Assembly: GCA_024636555.1 (NCBI GenBank)
Contig: JAGXGW010000023.1
Coordinates: 1 to 64,000, forward strand
From: Paracoccaceae bacterium
GTDB lineage: Bacteria > Pseudomonadota > Alphaproteobacteria > Rhodobacterales > Rhodobacteraceae
DNA length: 64,000 bases
Reading direction: 5' to 3'
The notes below the pieces were generated by a model that was not told the origin of the DNA, made no database searches, and was given only the letters and a program-made list of their open reading frames with translations. Positions 1 through 7,570 of the stretch are shown here, in pieces. Made by a program: the position numbers and the translations under genes. Numbering within the stretch: position 1 is the first letter of the stretch; each line of letters begins with the position of its first letter.

Positions 1-1
1 G

Positions 2-403
2 AATATCCCTCAGTCCCTGCGGGTTTACCTCGAAGGCTGGGACCTGAGCCCGCTACAATTTCTCATCATGGTCAACATCGTCCTGCTGCTGCTCGGCGCG
101 ATGCTGGAAGGCACCGCCATCCTGTTGATCATCGTTCCGGTGTTCATTCCCACCGCCGTGGCCTTGGGCATCGACCCCGTGCATTTCGGGGTCGTGGCCG
201 TCGTCAATATCATGATCGGCCTGATCACTCCGCCTTATGGGCTACTGATCTTCATCATGCAGAGCATCACAGGTGCGCGGCTCAAGGATATTTTCGCGGA
301 TCTCGTGCCCTTCATCGGGTCACTGATCCTCGTTCTCGCGGCACTGACGCTCTTCCCTGATCTGGTTCTCTGGCTGCCCCGGCAGTTCGGATACCAAGGC
401 TAA
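2..403 (+). CDS. TRAP transporter large permease (DctM type), 3' end only
   Basis: This is the C-terminal 133 residues of a gene that begins before the window; the ORF track only shows it from an internal Met at 68. The sequence is strongly hydrophobic, with at least three membrane segments (for example LLLLGAMLEGTAILLIIVP) and the ITPPYGLLIF motif typical of the last helices of DctM/TRAP-T permeases. These proteins form the sodium-coupled channel for organic acids delivered by a periplasmic binding protein. The stop lies 20 bp before the aroQ-like gene on the same strand, so the transporter is probably co-transcribed with the quinate/shikimate genes and may import those acids. The substrate is an inference from context. 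Confidence 0.88.
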   Translation, partial: NIPQSLRVYLEGWDLSPLQFLIMVNIVLLLLGAMLEGTAILLIIVPVFIPTAVALGIDPVHFGVVAVVNIMIGLITPPYGLLIFIMQSITGARLKDIFADLVPFIGSLILVLAALTLFPDLVLWLPRQFGYQG

Positions 404-423
404 CTGACAGAAAGGCAATACAA

Positions 424-867
424 GTGTCTGCAGCAATCCATGTTCTCAACGGCCCCAATCTCAACCGGCTTGGCACCCGCGAGCCCGAGATTTATGGCCA
501 TACCACGCTGGCCGAAGTCGAGCAGATGTGCTGCGCGGCAGCCGAGGGGCGCGAGGTGGTGTTCCTGCAGTCCAACGCCGAACACCAGATCATCGACTGG
601 ATCCACGCAGCGATTGATCACAAGGCAGCGGCGATCATTATCAACCCCGCCGGGCTGACCTTCACCTCGGTGCCGATCATGGATGCGCTCAAGATGTTTC
701 CGGGCGTCGTGATCGAGTTGCATATCACCAATATCCACCGCCGCGAGGCTGTGTATCAGCATTCGCTGATGTCCAAGGTCGCAACTGCCGTGATCGCCGG
801 TCTTGGTCCCCTCGGCTATCGCAGCGCGGTCGAGGCGGCCTGCCGCATGACGGCGGAGCGGTCCTGA
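424..867 (+). CDS. aroQ: Type II 3-dehydroquinate dehydratase-like protein, divergent active site
   Basis: The 147-aa length and fold signature fit type II 3-dehydroquinate dehydratase, which interconverts 3-dehydroquinate and 3-dehydroshikimate in the cytoplasm. GPNLNRLG near the N-terminus, Arg19 and Tyr24 in the LGTREPEIYG stretch, Asn74 and His100 (ELHITN) match the usual catalytic set. Two usual binding residues differ: the His of the common xTHTS motif is Phe80 (LTFTS), and the Arg before the HS pair of REEFRxHS is Tyr111. The GTG start at 424 has an AAAGG ribosome site seven bases upstream. The gene overlaps the dehydrogenase by a TGATG junction, implying translational coupling. Role is probably catabolic; changed specificity is possible. 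Confidence 0.82.
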   Translation: MSAAIHVLNGPNLNRLGTREPEIYGHTTLAEVEQMCCAAAEGREVVFLQSNAEHQIIDWIHAAIDHKAAAIIINPAGLTFTSVPIMDALKMFPGVVIELHITNIHRREAVYQHSLMSKVATAVIAGLGPLGYRSAVEAACRMTAERS

Positions 868-1709
868 TGTCACGCCACCTGCATCTTGGGCTGATCGGCG
901 ATAATATAGGTGCCTCGCGCGCGCCGCTCCTGCACCGGCTGGCAGGCGCGCAGCACGGGATCGACGTGACATATGACCGTCTGGTGCCACGCGAGCGCGG
1001 CAAGGCCTTTGACGCGCTCTTCGATCATGTTGCGCAGGCAGGCTATCGCGGCATCAACGTGACTTATCCATACAAGGAAAAGGCGGCTTTGCGCGTGCGG
1101 ATCACCGATCCCTTGGTGCAGGCCATGGGGGCGGTCAACACCGTCCTGTTCGGCAAGGACCAGCCCGAGGGTTTCAACACCGACTATTCCGGCTTCCTTT
1201 CGGCCTATCGCGCCGCGCGGGGCGATCTCCCGCCCGGCGTGGTGCTGCTGATCGGGGCAGGGGGCGTGGGCCGCTCGCTGGCCTTCGCACTGGCGGGCTT
1301 GGGCGCGGCAGAGTTGCGGATCGCGGATCTGGACGAAGCCCGATCCAGCGCGCTGGCCACGGCCCTGCGCGCCAGTTTCCCGGACCTTTCCATCACGCTG
1401 GGACAGACGGCGGTGGATCTGGCGCAAGGTGCAGAAGGGGTTTTGAACGCCACCCCTGTGGGTATGGTCGGGCATGATGGCACCCCGCTGCCCCGCGAAT
1501 CGATGCCCGCACAGGGCTGGGCCTTCGACGCGGTCTATACGCCGGTCAACACCACCTTCCTGTCGAACGCTGCCGCTGCCGGTCTGACAACCATATCGGG
1601 GTATGAGCTGTTCATCGGTCAAGGCGTCGATGCCTGGCGTCTGTTCGCGGGCCTGCCACTGGACGAGGCCCGCTTGCGCACCGGACTTACGGCACAGGTG
1701 GCGGCATGA
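867..1709 (+). CDS. Quinate/shikimate dehydrogenase, AroE family, probably NAD-dependent
   Basis: The 280-aa protein has the AroE architecture: an N-terminal substrate domain with SRAPLLH and the catalytic lysine in NVTYPYKEK, the AVNTV and NTDYSGF motifs, then a Rossmann domain with GAGGVG. After the second strand it reads ADLDEA; an acidic residue there favours NAD, whereas biosynthetic AroE enzymes normally carry an NRT-type NADP site. That supports a catabolic role, oxidising quinate or shikimate to the 3-dehydro acids. The C-terminal GYELFIGQGVDAW stretch keeps the conserved Gln. It starts inside the aroQ stop codon and overlaps the next gene by an ATGA junction. Confidence 0.85.
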   Translation: MSRHLHLGLIGDNIGASRAPLLHRLAGAQHGIDVTYDRLVPRERGKAFDALFDHVAQAGYRGINVTYPYKEKAALRVRITDPLVQAMGAVNTVLFGKDQPEGFNTDYSGFLSAYRAARGDLPPGVVLLIGAGGVGRSLAFALAGLGAAELRIADLDEARSSALATALRASFPDLSITLGQTAVDLAQGAEGVLNATPVGMVGHDGTPLPRESMPAQGWAFDAVYTPVNTTFLSNAAAAGLTTISGYELFIGQGVDAWRLFAGLPLDEARLRTGLTAQVAA

Positions 1710-3589
1710 GAACCGGGATTGCCACTGTCTCCATCGCAGGTGATTTCGCGACCAAGCTGGAGGCGATTGCAGCCGCAGGCTATGACGGGATCGAGATTTT
1801 CGAGCAGGATTTCCTCGCCTCCGACCTGTCACCGCAAGCAGCTGGACAGATGGTGCGCGATCACGGACTCGAGGTGCTGCTCTTCCAGCCCTTCCGCGAC
1901 TTCGAAGGCTTGCCCGACCCGCTGCGCGCCCGCGCCTTCACCCGCGCAAAGCGCAAGTTCGCCTTGATGAACGAGCTTGGCACCGATCTGATGCTGATCT
2001 GCTCTTCAGTCCATCCCCAGTCCTTGGGCGGAATCGACCGCGCCGCAGAGGATCTGGCGGCTTTGGGCGCAATCGCCGCCGAATACGGCGTGCGTGTCGG
2101 CTATGAGGCGCTGGCCTGGGGGCGGCACGTCGACGATCACCGTGATGCGTGGGAAATCGTGCGGCGCGCCGATCATCCCCAGATCGGCCTGATCCTTGAC
2201 AGCTATCACACACTGGCGCGCGGCATTGACCCTGACACCATCCGCCGCATTCCCGGTGAAAAGATTTTCTTCGTCCAACTCGCCGACGCCCCCGCGATCC
2301 GCATGGACCTACTCTACCTGTCGCGCCATTTCCGCTGCATGCCCGGCGAGGGGGATCTGGACGTGACCGCCTTCATGCGCGCCGTGCTGGCCACGGGCTA
2401 TGACGGCCCCCTGAGCCTTGAGGTCTTCAACGACCAATTCCGGGCGGGCCTTCCCAGGTTGGTTGCGCTGGACGGACACCGTTCACTGATCAACCTTATG
2501 GACGGGGTGCGCCGCGCCGCGCCGAGCGTAGGCGTTGATCTGCCCGCTATGCCTGCCCCTGCGCCCGTCGAGCGTGTAGAGTTCATCGAGTTCGTTACCG
2601 CTATAGGTGACGCGCCCCGGATTGAGGCACTACTGGAAAGCCTCGGGTTTCGCCTGACAGGAAAACATGCCTCCAAGGCGGTGCGCCGCTTCCAGCAGAA
2701 TGGGGTCAGTATTCTGGTCAACACGGAACAACAGGGCTATGCGCATTCCGCTTTCCTCAGCCACGGCACCTGCGTCAGCGAGATTGCCATTGTCGTTCCC
2801 GATGCGCGCCAGACCTTCGCACGTGGCAAAGCTCTTCTGGCCGAACCTTTCGGTGACGGCCCGAACCCCGGAGAGCTGGATATCCCCTCCCTGCGCGGCG
2901 TCGGCGGCAGTCTCCTGCGTCTGCTTGACGACCACAGCGATCTTGCGCAGCTTTGGGACGTGGATTTCATACCCATCGCCCATGCCGACGACACAGGTGC
3001 GGGACTGATTGCGGTCGATCACATCTCCCAAACCATGCCCTTCGACGAGATGCTAAGTTGGACCCAGTTCTACACAGCCCTTCTGGCGGCGAAGAAAGAA
3101 CCGATGGTTGATGTAGCCGACCCGGAAGGTCTGGTGCGCAGCCAGGCTGTCAAATCCGGCGCGCTACGCGTCACTCTGAACGGGGCCGAGGCACGGCGTA
3201 CCCTTGCTACCCGGTTTCTGGCGGACAGCTTTGGGGCCGCCACGCAGCACATCGCCTTCGCCTGCGATGACATCTTCGCCACGGCGCAGGCCCTTTCGGA
3301 AAACGGCTTCGCAGTGCTGCCCATCGGTGCCAATTACTATGACGATCTTGACGCCCGCTATGACCTGCCACCTGATCTTTTTGCCCGCCTCAAGACCAAC
3401 AACATCCTGTTCGATCAGGACGACACCGGGCAGTTCTTCCAGCTCTACAGCCGCCCATTCGGCGACGGCCTGTTCTTCGAAATCGTCCAACGCACAGACC
3501 GCTACGACGGCTATGGCGCACCCAATGCTCCGTTCCGGATCGCGGCGCAGGCGCGTTTGGGACAACCTGTCACAATCCCGAAGCGGTGA
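1706..3589 (+). CDS. 3-dehydroshikimate dehydratase fused to a VOC/HPPD-like domain (QuiC1/QsuB type)
   Basis: This 627-aa protein joins two domains. Residues 1 to about 280 form a xylose-isomerase-like TIM barrel with candidate metal ligands Glu134 (GYEALAWG), Asp165 (LDSYHT), Gln191 (FVQLADAP) and Glu239 (SLEVFND), the pattern of bacterial QuiC1/QsuB dehydratases that turn 3-dehydroshikimate into protocatechuate. Residues from about 290 on resemble 4-hydroxyphenylpyruvate dioxygenase; its three iron-ligand positions are visible as VDHI, QHIAF and the Glu of FFEIVQR. The first domain should do the aromatising dehydration; the second domain's reaction is not established. It overlaps the dehydrogenase gene by ATGA and closes the operon. 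Confidence 0.88.
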   Translation: MRTGIATVSIAGDFATKLEAIAAAGYDGIEIFEQDFLASDLSPQAAGQMVRDHGLEVLLFQPFRDFEGLPDPLRARAFTRAKRKFALMNELGTDLMLICSSVHPQSLGGIDRAAEDLAALGAIAAEYGVRVGYEALAWGRHVDDHRDAWEIVRRADHPQIGLILDSYHTLARGIDPDTIRRIPGEKIFFVQLADAPAIRMDLLYLSRHFRCMPGEGDLDVTAFMRAVLATGYDGPLSLEVFNDQFRAGLPRLVALDGHRSLINLMDGVRRAAPSVGVDLPAMPAPAPVERVEFIEFVTAIGDAPRIEALLESLGFRLTGKHASKAVRRFQQNGVSILVNTEQQGYAHSAFLSHGTCVSEIAIVVPDARQTFARGKALLAEPFGDGPNPGELDIPSLRGVGGSLLRLLDDHSDLAQLWDVDFIPIAHADDTGAGLIAVDHISQTMPFDEMLSWTQFYTALLAAKKEPMVDVADPEGLVRSQAVKSGALRVTLNGAEARRTLATRFLADSFGAATQHIAFACDDIFATAQALSENGFAVLPIGANYYDDLDARYDLPPDLFARLKTNNILFDQDDTGQFFQLYSRPFGDGLFFEIVQRTDRYDGYGAPNAPFRIAAQARLGQPVTIPKR

Positions 3590-4161
3590 CCAAAAGCAGC
3601 GAAGGTCACCGCCGCCAAATGGGAAAATAAGAAAAATCGGTCCCCAACGCGGTCGTGGGATTTCTTGCGTCACGATCGGTTCAGCGGCTGAAGGACGATC
3701 CAACGCGCATACCATAGACACTTTGCGCCAACAGCGAATATTGGAGCCAGACACCGCAATGATTTCAAGCGAAGGGAAATATCCTTTCTGCGCGGGCTGT
3801 GCGGGCTGCGCGGACGGTCACGATATGTTGTGTTGTCCCCAGTAGATGAACCAGTTTCGATGATGATGGCGGCAATACCGATCGCCTTCACTATCGACGC
3901 CAACAGCAATGCCGCACTTGCCGACGTCATCGGAATTATTCCGATCATTGGCAATCAACGTTGAAGGAGCAGCAAAGTGAGCAAGATAAATTGCCCGGAA
4001 AATGCAGTGGATGTGCAAGTGCTGGCCCGACTTCGCCTTGGAAGGCCAAACGGGGGCCGTTCCTGCAATACTCTGCAGGACGTTTCTCGTCACATGCGTA
4101 TCCGAAACGGTGATCAAGCACCTCATCGTGTGTGTCACAACCTTTATGAAGGCATGCCCAA
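3590..4161. other. Long intergenic stretch with no convincing gene
   Basis: No ORF here has a recognisable product. It holds a 28-codon Cys-rich frame (3759-3845), a short frame ending near 3963, and a 62-codon GTG frame (3977-4165) preceded by AAGGAG; none resembles a protein I know. An 8-bp inverted repeat with a one-base centre, ATCGGAAT-T-ATTCCGAT, lies at 3929-3945 and could be an operator for the downstream oxidoreductase gene. The stretch may include decayed coding sequence, like the patch that follows. Confidence 0.5.
3759..3845 (+). other. Possible Cys-rich micro-ORF (28 codons)
   Basis: Frame ATG to TAG encoding a peptide with the stretch FCAGCAGCADGHDMLCC, six cysteines in 28 residues. 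No clear ribosome site precedes it and the cysteines come partly from a repetitive GGCTGTGCGGGCTGCGCGG stretch, so chance is quite possible. It is recorded because it is too short for the ORF track. Confidence 0.12.
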
Positions 4162-4803
4162 TTGAGCGCTCCGATCCTCATCATGGGCGCGACCTCTGGA
4201 ATCGGCGCACTTGCCGTCGAGGAGGCGGTCGGTCGCGGGATGCGTGTGCGTGCCTTTGCCCGCAGCGCCGACAAACTTGATGCGACCGATCTCATCACGA
4301 CTTTTGCAGGTGACGCCCGGTCGCCTGAGGATGTCGCGGCAGCAGTCGCCGACACCCGCGCCGTGATCTTCGCTCTGGGCATCAAAGAACGCTTGGCCAT
4401 GCTCTGGGAAGAAGAGACACTCTTCTCGGACAGCACGCGCGTGCTGCTTACGGCGATGAAATCCAGTGGCATCAAGCGCCTCGTGGCTGTTACTGGCTTC
4501 GGCGCCGGACGGTCGTCCAGCGCAATGAGTTCCATCGAACGCCTCGGTCATCGCGCCATCCTCGGAAGACCCTATGCCGACAAAGATCGGCAAGAGGCAC
4601 TTATTATGGAAAGCGACCTCGACTGGACGATCGTGCGGCCGGTGATCCTCACGAAGGGGCCGAGATCGCGTGCGCCAAAGGTGTTGCGGGATCCGTCTAC
4701 CTGGCGCAATGGACTGATCTCGCGGTTGGATGTTGCGCGCTATGTTGTCGACGCCGTGGAGGATGATCTCGACATACGTGCGGACGTCGTCCTCACGCGT
4801 TGA
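4162..4803 (+). CDS. NAD(P)-binding oxidoreductase, atypical SDR / NmrA-like
   Basis: The 213-aa protein opens with ILIMGATSGIGALAVEEA, a Rossmann dinucleotide-binding loop, followed by the RAFARSADKL segment typical of NAD(P)H-binding proteins that read NADPH, and later DWTIVRPVILTKG, the usual C-terminal motif of the YwnB/YtfG/NmrA-like group. It lacks the Tyr-x-x-x-Lys pair of classical SDR enzymes, so it is an atypical SDR whose substrate cannot be told. The start used is TTG at 4162, with GAAGG nine bases upstream; no better in-frame start is seen. It stands alone between two gene-poor stretches. Confidence 0.72.
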   Translation: MSAPILIMGATSGIGALAVEEAVGRGMRVRAFARSADKLDATDLITTFAGDARSPEDVAAAVADTRAVIFALGIKERLAMLWEEETLFSDSTRVLLTAMKSSGIKRLVAVTGFGAGRSSSAMSSIERLGHRAILGRPYADKDRQEALIMESDLDWTIVRPVILTKGPRSRAPKVLRDPSTWRNGLISRLDVARYVVDAVEDDLDIRADVVLTR

Positions 4804-4901
4804 AATATCTGAAGGAATGACGATCGGAGCGATCTGTATTTGCGAGCGGGGCTGTCAGATGCAAGCGAACCAGTCCCAGCACAGACAGTGACACTGCCCC
4901 C

Positions 4902-5081
4902 TTATGCCGCGCCAAGAGACCGCCACTCAGCCAGAGCGGCGGCGCGGTTGAGCTTGAAATTGTCGCGGGCGTAAAGGTCGCGTTCCTGATTGAAATGGTT
5001 GCGAGCCGAGGCGTGTACAGCGGCGAACTTCTGCAAACCTCGCCTCTGCCTGAAGTGGATCATCGCAAACTCCCGTCGTCG
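4902..5081 (-). pseudogene. IS6-family transposase remnant, C-terminal end
   Basis: The reading frame encodes about 60 residues, including LQKFAAVHASARNHFNQER and FKLNRAAALAEWRSL, which match the C-terminus of IS6-type DDE transposases common in alphaproteobacteria. The DDE catalytic core is missing and no start codon fits, so this is a broken remnant. Homology fades upstream of about 5081, where the sequence changes to the flank of the DUF4440 gene. Beyond the stop, GGGGCTGTCAGATGCAAGCG near 4847-4870 could be the terminal inverted repeat, but no partner copy is in the window. Confidence 0.7.
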
Positions 5082-5135
5082 AAATCGCATCCACAACACA
5101 GGTCAGCCACTTTGATCGAGCGACAACTTGCTGCC

Positions 5136-5489
5136 TCAATCCGGATCGATGACAACTTGTGAATGCTGCACCACCGACCAATCTTCGTGCGCCTTGCGGC
5201 GGTAAACCGAAGTGCACGCGGCCCGAAAGCGCTTCTCGCCTTTTTCGGCCCTGATGCAATAGCCGACAACTATCAGTCCTTCCTCCGGTCTGGACACTGT
5301 CTTGTCCGAGAACGTTACCCTGTCCCATTCGGGCGTCCCGCTAACGGCATTAACTGCGTCTTTGCCGCTGAAGAGGTGGGGCGCGCGGCTTAGCGCCATG
5401 ACACATTCGGGGTCAACCTGTTCGTGATAGCGGTCTTGCGACGCGCGCCACAGGCTTTCTTCAAAGCGCCAAACCCTGTCATCATCCAT
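5136..5489 (-). CDS. DUF4440 / NTF2-like domain protein
   Basis: A 117-aa soluble protein whose pattern (MDDDRVWRFEESLW start, FSDKTVSRPEEGLIVVGY middle, VYRRKAHEDWSVVQHSQ end) fits the DUF4440 NTF2-like family: small single-domain alpha+beta proteins, often stress-induced, with no known reaction. The ATG at 5489 is close behind a GGAAC-N16-CGTT element at 5520-5544, which suggests control by the general stress sigma factor. The 3' end lies next to the transposase remnant, but the length is normal for the family and the gene looks intact. Confidence 0.7.
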   Translation of the reverse strand: MDDDRVWRFEESLWRASQDRYHEQVDPECVMALSRAPHLFSGKDAVNAVSGTPEWDRVTFSDKTVSRPEEGLIVVGYCIRAEKGEKRFRAACTSVYRRKAHEDWSVVQHSQVVIDPD

Positions 5490-5519
5490 GTTGTCTATCC
5501 TTTAATCTGCCAGTGGTAT

Positions 5520-5544
5520 AACGAGATCGTTGATTTTCAGTTCC
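5520..5544 (-). promoter_or_regulatory. EcfG-type general stress promoter for the DUF4440 gene
   Basis: Read on the minus strand the site is GGAAC, 16 bases, CGTT, an exact match to the -35/-10 consensus of the alphaproteobacterial sigma factor EcfG (GGAAC-N16/17-CGTT). Its -10 end is about 31 bases from the ATG at 5489, a normal leader length. Three similar sites lie in the next 2.2 kb. Confidence 0.7.
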
Positions 5545-5616
5545 AAGACTCTGGAAGCATCGGCTTCGCGGCAGTAAGATCGGCAAGGCAATCTTTCATA
5601 CCCATGGCCTCAAATG

Positions 5617-6129
5617 TCAGCGCTGCTCGATGCACCGCGTCGCCAGAGCCCCTAGCGCGAGGCCGACCGCCAGGGAGCCGAATGTCACAGCCACAGAGTG
5701 AGGCGGCACGGCGTGCTCCCACCCCGGCGAAAGGCGGCGCGGTAGAAGGCGGTAATCGACAACTCCAGCGACCGTCGCGGTTGTTGCCGCTGCGAGCGTG
5801 ATCTGGGACGCTGATCGGTTCCGTTTCTGGTAAAGCCACCAAGTGAAAGGCAGCGCCCAGAAGATCGAAGCCCCATAATTGATCACGGAGCCGACGACTG
5901 TATGGGAGACGTCGATGCTATCAACATCACCGGCTCTTTCACCGTAAAGGACGTGACTGCTGGCATTGATCGGGGCAACAGCACTGCGAGCCCCGCGCCG
6001 ACCAAGCACGCCGAGAGCGCTGAAAACGCACAGGCTCGCAACCGTTCCGACTGCCAGTGCGCGTAGCGCGATCTCAGAGGCGTCCGGCTGCCGCACTTCA
6101 AAGCGTGAAAAATCCTGCGGTGTGTCCAT
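5617..6129 (-). CDS. Small integral membrane protein of unknown function
   Basis: The 170-aa protein has about four hydrophobic segments: one around ALRALAVGTVASLCVFSALG, one around GASIFWALPFTWWLY, one near ITLAAATTATVAGVVDY, and one near the C-terminus (VAVTFGSLAVGLALGALA). Basic residues between them suggest a compact inner-membrane protein. I do not recognise a named family. The gene faces the same way as the DUF4440 gene, 127 bp upstream of it, but has its own GGAAC-N16-GGTT element at 6168-6192, so it is likely a separately started member of the same stress regulon. Confidence 0.65.
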   Translation of the reverse strand: MDTPQDFSRFEVRQPDASEIALRALAVGTVASLCVFSALGVLGRRGARSAVAPINASSHVLYGERAGDVDSIDVSHTVVGSVINYGASIFWALPFTWWLYQKRNRSASQITLAAATTATVAGVVDYRLLPRRLSPGWEHAVPPHSVAVTFGSLAVGLALGALATRCIEQR

Positions 6130-6167
6130 GGCTCCCTCTTTCCGACCGGTTTATCTGTGCAAGAATC

Positions 6168-6192
6168 AACCAGAGCGGCGCGGATTCGTTCC
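6168..6192 (-). promoter_or_regulatory. EcfG-type promoter for the small membrane protein gene
   Basis: On the minus strand the site reads GGAAC, 16 bases, GGTT. It differs from the EcfG consensus only at the first, less conserved base of the -10 element. It lies about 38 bases before the ATG at 6129. Confidence 0.55.
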
Positions 6193-6284
6193 GAGGGACG
6201 GTCCGTTCAAGCGAGTTCCATCAACTTCTCTGTCCTTCGTCGGATGGTTTGGAACAAGCGGCGTGATTCGCGGACGTTTCAGGG

Positions 6285-6410
6285 AAGATGGTCACCATGT
6301 ATGCGGACAAGGTGGACTGCATCTTCATCGACCCGCCCGACAGCACTGGGAAACGAGGGCTGGGCCTATAATGACAACGTCGACGCGCTGATGATCGAGG
6401 AATGGTTGGA
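6285..6410 (+). pseudogene. DNA methyltransferase remnant with frameshift
   Basis: In frame from about 6288 the sequence encodes MYADKVDCIFIDPP, then the frame breaks; one base over it continues as GNEGWAYNDNVDALMIEEWL. Joined, the two match the DPPY region of beta-class N6-adenine methyltransferases of type III restriction-modification and related families (…VDCIFIDPPYNTGNEGWxYNDNV…). The catalytic DPPY reads DPPD and a single extra A in the GGGAAACGAG stretch shifts the frame. Only about 40 codons survive, so this is a decayed relic. It overlaps the promoter used by the following gene. Confidence 0.6.
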
Positions 6411-6418
6411 ACACTGTC

Positions 6419-6444
6419 GGAACATTCCTGCGGTGACGTGCGTT
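6419..6444 (+). promoter_or_regulatory. EcfG-type general stress promoter for the 108-aa protein gene
   Basis: GGAAC, 17 bases, CGTT: an exact match to the EcfG consensus, ending 42 bases before the ATG at 6487. It sits in the tail of the methyltransferase remnant. Confidence 0.65.
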
Positions 6445-6486
6445 TTCTTTGGAGCACGACGTGACACGCATTGAGAGGAGACCGTC

Positions 6487-6813
6487 ATGACCGATCAGGA
6501 CCGGAAGCGACCGAAGGAAGATATTCATCCAGTGATGGATCCGCCGCAGCCGCCCGGTCAGGACGATGACGGGGTGGACGAACCCAAGCGGGAAACAGAA
6601 CCGGAGTCAGAGCCTCACCACCGTCCGGCGCGTCCAGATCCCATGACCGGAGAAGTTCCCGCAGGTCCCGGTGATGCCGGTCTGGAAGATCGGCCCGCGC
6701 TTAATCAGGGTAGTCCGGGCACAAGGCAGATGTCGAACCGGCGTGTCGGCATGATCGTGGGGATCGCCTTGTTGCTGGCGGCCGCAACAGTGATTTTTGC
6801 GACGATCATCTGA
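6487..6813 (+). CDS. Hypothetical protein with charged Pro-rich N-terminus and one C-terminal membrane helix
   Basis: The 108-aa protein has an unusually hydrophilic first 80 residues rich in Pro, Asp, Glu and Arg (DPPQPPGQDDDGVDEPK), probably disordered, then a single helix, VGMIVGIALLLAAATVIFATI, at the very end. This is the layout of a tail-anchored membrane protein with a cytoplasmic charged region. No domain is recognised. GAGAGGAG precedes the ATG, and an EcfG-type promoter lies just upstream, so a role in the general stress response is likely but undefined. Confidence 0.65.
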   Translation: MTDQDRKRPKEDIHPVMDPPQPPGQDDDGVDEPKRETEPESEPHHRPARPDPMTGEVPAGPGDAGLEDRPALNQGSPGTRQMSNRRVGMIVGIALLLAAATVIFATII

Positions 6814-6895
6814 CTGCCGCGCGGTTGTGACAAAGCAGCCCTCGGAACCGTGTCCGAGCCGGTGGGGGGAGCGCTCGAACGCCCCCCGTGTAGGC

Positions 6896-7570
6896 TTACA
6901 GAAGCGCCAACAGTTTGCGTGCAGCTTCCTCGGAGGATGCGGGGTTCTGGCCCGTCACAAGCTTGCCGTCCATGACCACGAACGAACCCCAGTCCGCGCC
7001 TTTTTCGTATGTCCCGCCATTTGCCTTGAGCATGTCTTCGACGAGGAAAGGCACCACGTCGGTCAGGCCAACGCCCTCTTCCTCGGTGTTCGTAAAGCCG
7101 GTCACTGTCTTGCCCGACACGAGTGGCTTGCCGTCAGCGCCCTTTGGGTGCTTGAAAACGGCCGGGGCATGGCAAACGGCACCGACGGGTCGGTCGCTAT
7201 GCGCAAAGGCTTCAATCAGCCGCGTGCTGTCGCTGTCCTCGGCCAGATCCCATAGCGGACCATGGCCGCCGGGATAAAACACGGCGTCAAATCCTTCGGC
7301 ATTGATCGTTGAAAGGACCTCTGTCCGGGCCAGTGCGTCTTGTGCGTCCGTGTCGGCCTTGAAACGCTTGGTTGCTTCGGTCTGTGTCTCATCCGTGTCA
7401 CTGCCGGGGTCCAGCGGTGGCTGTCCGCCCTTGGGCGAGGCCAGCGTGACGTCCGCGCCGGCATCCTTGAACACATAATAGGGAGCCGCGAACTCCTCGA
7501 GCCAGAAACCGGTTTTCTTGCCGGTGTTTCCCAGTTGGTCATGCGATGTCAGAACCATCAGAATTTTCAT
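6896..7570 (-). CDS. DJ-1/PfpI family protein, Hsp31-like (type 1 glutamine amidotransferase domain)
   Basis: The 224-aa length and motifs fit the Hsp31/YajL/DJ-1 superfamily: GFWLEEFAAPYYVF near the N-terminus, YPGGHGPLWDL, and the nucleophile elbow AVCHAPAVF with the reactive cysteine near residue 130, followed by TGFTNTEEE. Members act as glutathione-independent glyoxalases and holding chaperones against carbonyl and heat stress. The ATG at 7570 has an AAGGAAAAACG ribosome site. A GGAAC-N16-CGTT site about 135 bp upstream suggests stress-sigma control. It is convergent with the preceding 108-aa protein gene. Confidence 0.85.
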   Translation of the reverse strand: MKILMVLTSHDQLGNTGKKTGFWLEEFAAPYYVFKDAGADVTLASPKGGQPPLDPGSDTDETQTEATKRFKADTDAQDALARTEVLSTINAEGFDAVFYPGGHGPLWDLAEDSDSTRLIEAFAHSDRPVGAVCHAPAVFKHPKGADGKPLVSGKTVTGFTNTEEEGVGLTDVVPFLVEDMLKANGGTYEKGADWGSFVVMDGKLVTGQNPASSEEAARKLLALL

